64,000 nt of DNA, taken from the NCBI RefSeq assembly GCF_037975245.1, contig NC_092579.1:9729001-9793000 (forward strand), written 5' to 3'. Below are positions 58,701 to 64,000 of this stretch, in pieces. Position numbers and translations under genes: made by a program. This DNA is from Apostichopus japonicus (taxonomy: Eukaryota; Echinodermata; Holothuroidea; Aspidochirotida; Stichopodidae). Below the pieces are notes generated by a model. That model was not told the origin of the DNA, searched no databases, and saw nothing but the letters and a program-made list of their open reading frames with translations. The first letter of the stretch is position 1; every line of letters begins with the position of its first letter.

Positions 58701-61700
58701 TCTCGATCATCAGCTCGTACAGTGCGCCGAGCCATCGCGCCACTGTATGGACTGAGATATTAGGCGGATTAACTAATACTTACAGCTCCCCGTGTAGGCA
58801 CTTGCTGTAAGAGATCGGCAAAAGACGTCATCACCCGGGGTTCGAACCACGGATGCAAAAGAGAGTCTCGATCATCAGCTCGTACAGTGCGCCGAGCCAT
58901 CGCGCCACTGTATGGACTGAGATATTAGGCGGATTAACTAATACTTACAGCTCCCCGTGTAGGCACTTGCTGTAAGAGATCGGCAAAAGACGTCATCACC
59001 CGGGGTTCGAACCACGGATGCAAAAGAGAGTCTCGATCATCAGCTCGTACAGTGCGCCGAGCCATCGCGCCACTGTATGGACTGAGATATTAGGCGGATT
59101 AACTAATACTTACAGCTCCCCGTGTAGGCACTTGCTGTAAGAGATCGGCAAAAGACGTCATCACCCGGGGTTCGAACCACGGATGCAAAAGAGAGTCTCG
59201 ATCATCAGCTCGTACAGTGCGCCGAGCCATCGCGCCACTGTATGGACTGAGATATTAGGCGGATTAACTAATACTTACAGCTCCCCGTGTAGGCACTTGC
59301 TGTAAGAGATCGGCAAAAGACGTCATCACCCGGGGTTCGAACCACGGATGCAAAAGAGAGTCTCGATCATCAGCTCGTACAGTGCGCCGAGCCATCGCGC
59401 CACTGTATGGACTGAGATATTAGGCGGATTAACTAATACTTACAGCTCCCCGTGTAGGCACTTGCTGTAAGAGATCGGCAAAAGACGTCATCACCCGGGG
59501 TTCGAACCACGGATGCAAAAGAGAGTCTCGATCATCAGCTCGTACAGTGCGCCGAGCCATCGCGCCACTGTATGGACTGAGATATTAGGCGGATTAACTA
59601 ATACTTACAGCTCCCCGTGTAGGCACTTGCTGTAAGAGATCGGCAAAAGACGTCATCACCCGGGGTTCGAACCACGGATGCAAAAGAGAGTCTCGATCAT
59701 CAGCTCGTACAGTGCGCCGAGCCATCGCGCCACTGTATGGACTGAGATATTAGGCGGATTAACTAATACTTACAGCTCCCCGTGTAGGCACTTGCTGTAA
59801 GAGATCGGCAAAAGACGTCATCACCCGGGGTTCGAACCACGGATGCAAAAGAGAGTCTCGATCATCAGCTCGTACAGTGCGCCGAGCCATCGCGCCACTG
59901 TATGGACTGAGATATTAGGCGGATTAACTAATACTTACAGCTCCCCGTGTAGGCACTTGCTGTAAGAGATCGGCAAAAGACGTCATCACCCGGGGTTCGA
60001 ACCACGGATGCAAAAGAGAGTCTCGATCATCAGCTCGTACAGTGCGCCGAGCCATCGCGCCACTGTATGGACTGAGATATTAGGCGGATTAACTAATACT
60101 TACAGCTCCCCGTGTAGGCACTTGCTGTAAGAGATCGGCAAAAGACGTCATCACCCGGGGTTCGAACCACGGATGCAAAAGAGAGTCTCGATCATCAGCT
60201 CGTACAGTGCGCCGAGCCATCGCGCCACTGTATGGACTGAGATATTAGGCGGATTAACTAATACTTACAGCTCCCCGTGTAGGCACTTGCTGTAAGAGAT
60301 CGGCAAAAGACGTCATCACCCGGGGTTCGAACCACGGATGCAAAAGAGAGTCTCGATCATCAGCTCGTACAGTGCGCCGAGCCATCGCGCCACTGTATGG
60401 ACTGAGATATTAGGCGGATTAACTAATACTTACAGCTCCCCGTGTAGGCACTTGCTGTAAGAGATCGGCAAAAGACGTCATCACCCGGGGTTCGAACCAC
60501 GGATGCAAAAGAGAGTCTCGATCATCAGCTCGTACAGTGCGCCGAGCCATCGCGCCACTGTATGGACTGAGATATTAGGCGGATTAACTAATACTTACAG
60601 CTCCCCGTGTAGGCACTTGCTGTAAGAGATCGGCAAAAGACGTCATCACCCGGGGTTCGAACCACGGATGCAAAAGAGAGTCTCGATCATCAGCTCGTAC
60701 AGTGCGCCGAGCCATCGCGCCACTGTATGGACTGAGATATTAGGCGGATTAACTAATACTTACAGCTCCCCGTGTAGGCACTTGCTGTAAGAGATCGGCA
60801 AAAGACGTCATCACCCGGGGTTCGAACCACGGATGCAAAAGAGAGTCTCGATCATCAGCTCGTACAGTGCGCCGAGCCATCGCGCCACTGTATGGACTGA
60901 GATATTAGGCGGATTAACTAATACTTACAGCTCCCCGTGTAGGCACTTGCTGTAAGAGATCGGCAAAAGACGTCATCACCCGGGGTTCGAACCACGGATG
61001 CAAAAGAGAGTCTCGATCATCAGCTCGTACAGTGCGCCGAGCCATCGCGCCACTGTATGGACTGAGATATTAGGCGGATTAACTAATACTTACAGCTCCC
61101 CGTGTAGGCACTTGCTGTAAGAGATCGGCAAAAGACGTCATCACCCGGGGTTCGAACCACGGATGCAAAAGAGAGTCTCGATCATCAGCTCGTACAGTGC
61201 GCCGAGCCATCGCGCCACTGTATGGACTGAGATATTAGGCGGATTAACTAATACTTACAGCTCCCCGTGTAGGCACTTGCTGTAAGAGATCGGCAAAAGA
61301 CGTCATCACCCGGGGTTCGAACCACGGATGCAAAAGAGAGTCTCGATCATCAGCTCGTACAGTGCGCCGAGCCATCGCGCCACTGTATGGACTGAGATAT
61401 TAGGCGGATTAACTAATACTTACAGCTCCCCGTGTAGGCACTTGCTGTAAGAGATCGGCAAAAGACGTCATCACCCGGGGTTCGAACCACGGATGCAAAA
61501 GAGAGTCTCGATCATCAGCTCGTACAGTGCGCCGAGCCATCGCGCCACTGTATGGACTGAGATATTAGGCGGATTAACTAATACTTACAGCTCCCCGTGT
61601 AGGCACTTGCTGTAAGAGATCGGCAAAAGACGTCATCACCCGGGATTCGAACCACGGATGCAAAAGAGAGTCTCGATCATCAGCTCGTACAGTGCGCCGA

Positions 61701-64000
61701 GCCATCGCGCCACTGTATGGACTGAGATATTAGGCGGATTAACTAATACTTACAGCTCCCCGTGTAGGCACTTGCTGTAAGAGATCGGCAAAAGACGTCA
61801 TCACCCGGGGTTCGAACCACGGATGCAAAAGAGAGTCTCGATCATCAGCTCGTACAGTGCGCCGAGCCATCGCGCCACTGTATGGACTGAGATATTAGGC
61901 GGATTAACTAATACTTACAGCTCCCCGTGTAGGCACTTGCTGTAAGAGATCGGCAAAAGACGTCATCACCCGGGGTTCGAACCACGGATGCAAAAGAGAG
62001 TCTCGATCATCAGCTCGTACAGTGCGCCGAGCCATCGCGCCACTGTATGGACTGAGATATTAGGCGGATTAACTAATACTTACAGCTCCCCGTGTAGGCA
62101 CTTGCTGTAAGAGATCGGCAAAAGACGTCATCACCCGGGGTTCGAACCACGGATGCAAAAGAGAGTCTCGATCATCAGCTCGTACAGTGCGCCGAGCCAT
62201 CGCGCCACTGTATGGACTGAGATATTAGGCGGATTAACTAATACTTACAGCTCCCCGTGTAGGCACTTGCTGTAAGAGATCGGCAAAAGACGTCATCACC
62301 CGGGGTTCGAACCACGGATGCAAAAGAGAGTCTCGATCATCAGCTCGTACAGTGCGCCGAGCCATCGCGCCACTGTATGGACTGAGATATTAGGCGGATT
62401 AACTAATACTTACAGCTCCCCGTGTAGGCACTTGCTGTAAGAGATCGGCAAAAGACGTCATCACCCGGGGTTCGAACCACGGATGCAAAAGAGAGTCTCG
62501 ATCATCAGCTCGTACAGTGCGCCGAGCCATCGCGCCACTGTATGGACTGAGATATTAGGCGGATTAACTAATACTTACAGCTCCCCGTGTAGGCACTTGC
62601 TGTAAAAGATCGGCAAAAGACGTCATCACCCGGGGTTCGAACCACGGATGCAAAAGAGAGTCTCGATCATCAGCTCGTACAGTGCGCCGAGCCATCGCGC
62701 CACTGTATGGACTGAGATATTAGGCGGATTAACTAATACTTACAGCTCCCCGTGTAGGCACTTGCTGTAAGAGATCGGCAAAAGACGTCATCACCCGGGG
62801 TTCGAACCACGGATGCAAAAGAGAGTCTCGATCATCAGCTCGTACAGTGCGCCGAGCCATCGCGCCACTGTATGGACTGAGATATTAGGCGGATTAACTA
62901 ATACTTACAGCTCCCCGTGTAGGCACTTGCTGTAAGAGATCGGCAAAAGACGTCATCACCCGGGGTTCGAACCACGGATGCAAAAGAGAGTCTCGATCAT
63001 CAGCTCGTACAGTGCGCCGAGCCATCGCGCCACTGTATGGACTGAGATATTAGGCGGATTAACTAATACTTACAGCTCCCCGTGTAGGCACTTGCTGTAA
63101 GAGATCGGCAAAAGACGTCATCACCCGGGGTTCGAACCACGGATGCAAAAGAGAGTCTCGATCATCAGCTCGTACAGTGCGCCGAGCCATCGCGCCACTG
63201 TATGGACTGAGATATTAGGCGGATTAACTAATACTTACAGCTCCCCGTGTAGGCACTTGCTGTAAGAGATCGGCAAAAGACGTCATCACCCGGGGTTCGA
63301 ACCACGGATGCAAAAGAGAGTCTCGATCATCAGCTCGTACAGTGCGCCGAGCCATCGCGCCACTGTATGGACTGAGATATTAGGCGGATTAACTAATACT
63401 TACAGCTCCCCGTGTAGGCACTTGCTGTAAGAGATCGGCAAAAGACGTCATCACCCGGGGTTCGAACCACGGATGCAAAAGAGAGTCTCGATCATCAGCT
63501 CGTACAGTGCGCCGAGCCATCGCGCCACTGTATGGACTGAGATATTAGGCGGATTAACTAATACTTACAGCTCCCCGTGTAGGCACTTGCTGTAAGAGAT
63601 CGGCAAAAGACGTCATCACCCGGGGTTCGAACCACGGATGCAAAAGAGAGTCTCGATCATCAGCTCGTACAGTGCGCCGAGCCATCGCGCCACTGTATGG
63701 ACTGAGATATTAGGCGGATTAACTAATACTTACAGCTCCCCGTGTAGGCACTTGCTGTAAGAGATCGGCAAAAGACGTCATCACCCGGGGTTCGAACCAC
63801 GGATGCAAAAGAGAGTCTCGATCATCAGCTCGTACAGTGCGCCGAGCCATCGCGCCACTGTATGGACTGAGATATTAGGCGGATTAACTAATACTTACAG
63901 CTCCCCGTGTAGGCACTTGCTGTAAGAGATCGGCAAAAGACGTCATCACCCGGGGTTCGAACCACGGATGCAAAAGAGAGTCTCGATCATCAGCTCGTAC
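52726..64000 (-). repeat. 165-bp tRNA-like satellite, about 68 units, runs off the edge
   Basis: Equivalent points at 52726, 52891, 53056 and 53221 give a period of exactly 165 bp, kept without indel to the last base of the window. On the minus strand each unit holds an A-box-like TGGCTCGGCGCA (52783-52794 in unit 1) and a B-box GGTTCGAACCC (52733-52743). A D-arm pairs (GCTC with GAGC), and a TTTT lies shortly after the tRNA-like 3' end. The anticodon stem, T stem and acceptor stem do not pair, so it is not a real tRNA. Units are identical by eye except for one A/G site (first at 52871) and a single G to A at 61645. The left junction at 52718-52726 shares CTGAGATAT with the unit. Confidence 0.95.

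Noticed and set aside
52726-64000. CRISPR-like array or functional tRNA gene cluster
   Set aside because: Units are identical end to end with no variable spacers, and the genome is eukaryotic. The tRNA acceptor, T and anticodon stems do not pair.

Overview
The window looks like a gene-poor, repeat-rich stretch of an animal nuclear genome. The genes have many small GT-AG exons, the transposons belong to metazoan families (CR1-like, Jockey-like and Tx1/L1-like non-LTR elements, Penelope-like, hAT and TTAA-type DNA elements, tRNA-derived SINEs), and TAGGCCTA-type motifs are scattered throughout. A marine invertebrate, perhaps an echinoderm, is plausible, but this is inference; no marker in the window settles the taxon.

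Only two host genes can be read with confidence. On the minus strand a complete OXSM gene (mitochondrial 3-oxoacyl-ACP synthase, 12 coding exons, 461 codons plus stop) runs from 39942 down to 27931. Its introns carry two CR1-type retrotransposon fragments (one each in introns 1 and 2) and a tRNA-type SINE (intron 11). On the plus strand the last two exons of SRP68 (12404-12482 and 13689 to about 13986) are present. The conserved C-terminal tail of SRP68 is displaced by one base in a run of G. Pieces of an ABCC-type ABC transporter exon (3179-3284, 4477-4653, 5427-5454) lie in a decayed tandem repeat and are pseudogenic.

Layout: 1-3100 no recognised gene; 3100-5460 ABCC exon debris and 67-bp repeats; 5460-10046 a degenerate Jockey-like LINE; 10134-12260 a DNA transposon with a 9-bp target duplication; 12404-13986 SRP68 3' exons; 14050-20700 SINE-like tandem copies, LINE fragments, a long inverted repeat and a Penelope-like insertion; 21557-22339 a non-autonomous hAT element with internal tandem repeats; 22909-24079 a TTAA-flanked element made of about 37 CTTAAG-centred palindromes around a promoter-like core; 24150-24553 an orphan, stop-interrupted acidic reading frame; 25556-27335 two CR1 fragments; 27931-39942 OXSM; 41034-49939 a 2.96-2.98 kb unit repeated three times; 51825-52155 a GAATCCTGGGAT-type minisatellite; 52726-64000 a 165-bp tRNA-like satellite, about 68 units, running off the right edge.

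The most unusual parts are the TTAA element (48-bp terminal inverted repeats, NK-2-like palindromes, three evenly spaced CCAAT boxes, TATA box and splice donor) and the 165-bp satellite. In the satellite every unit keeps Pol III A- and B-box-like sequences, and the only common variant makes or breaks a T4 terminator. Repeat boundaries were placed by eye and may be off by several bases.
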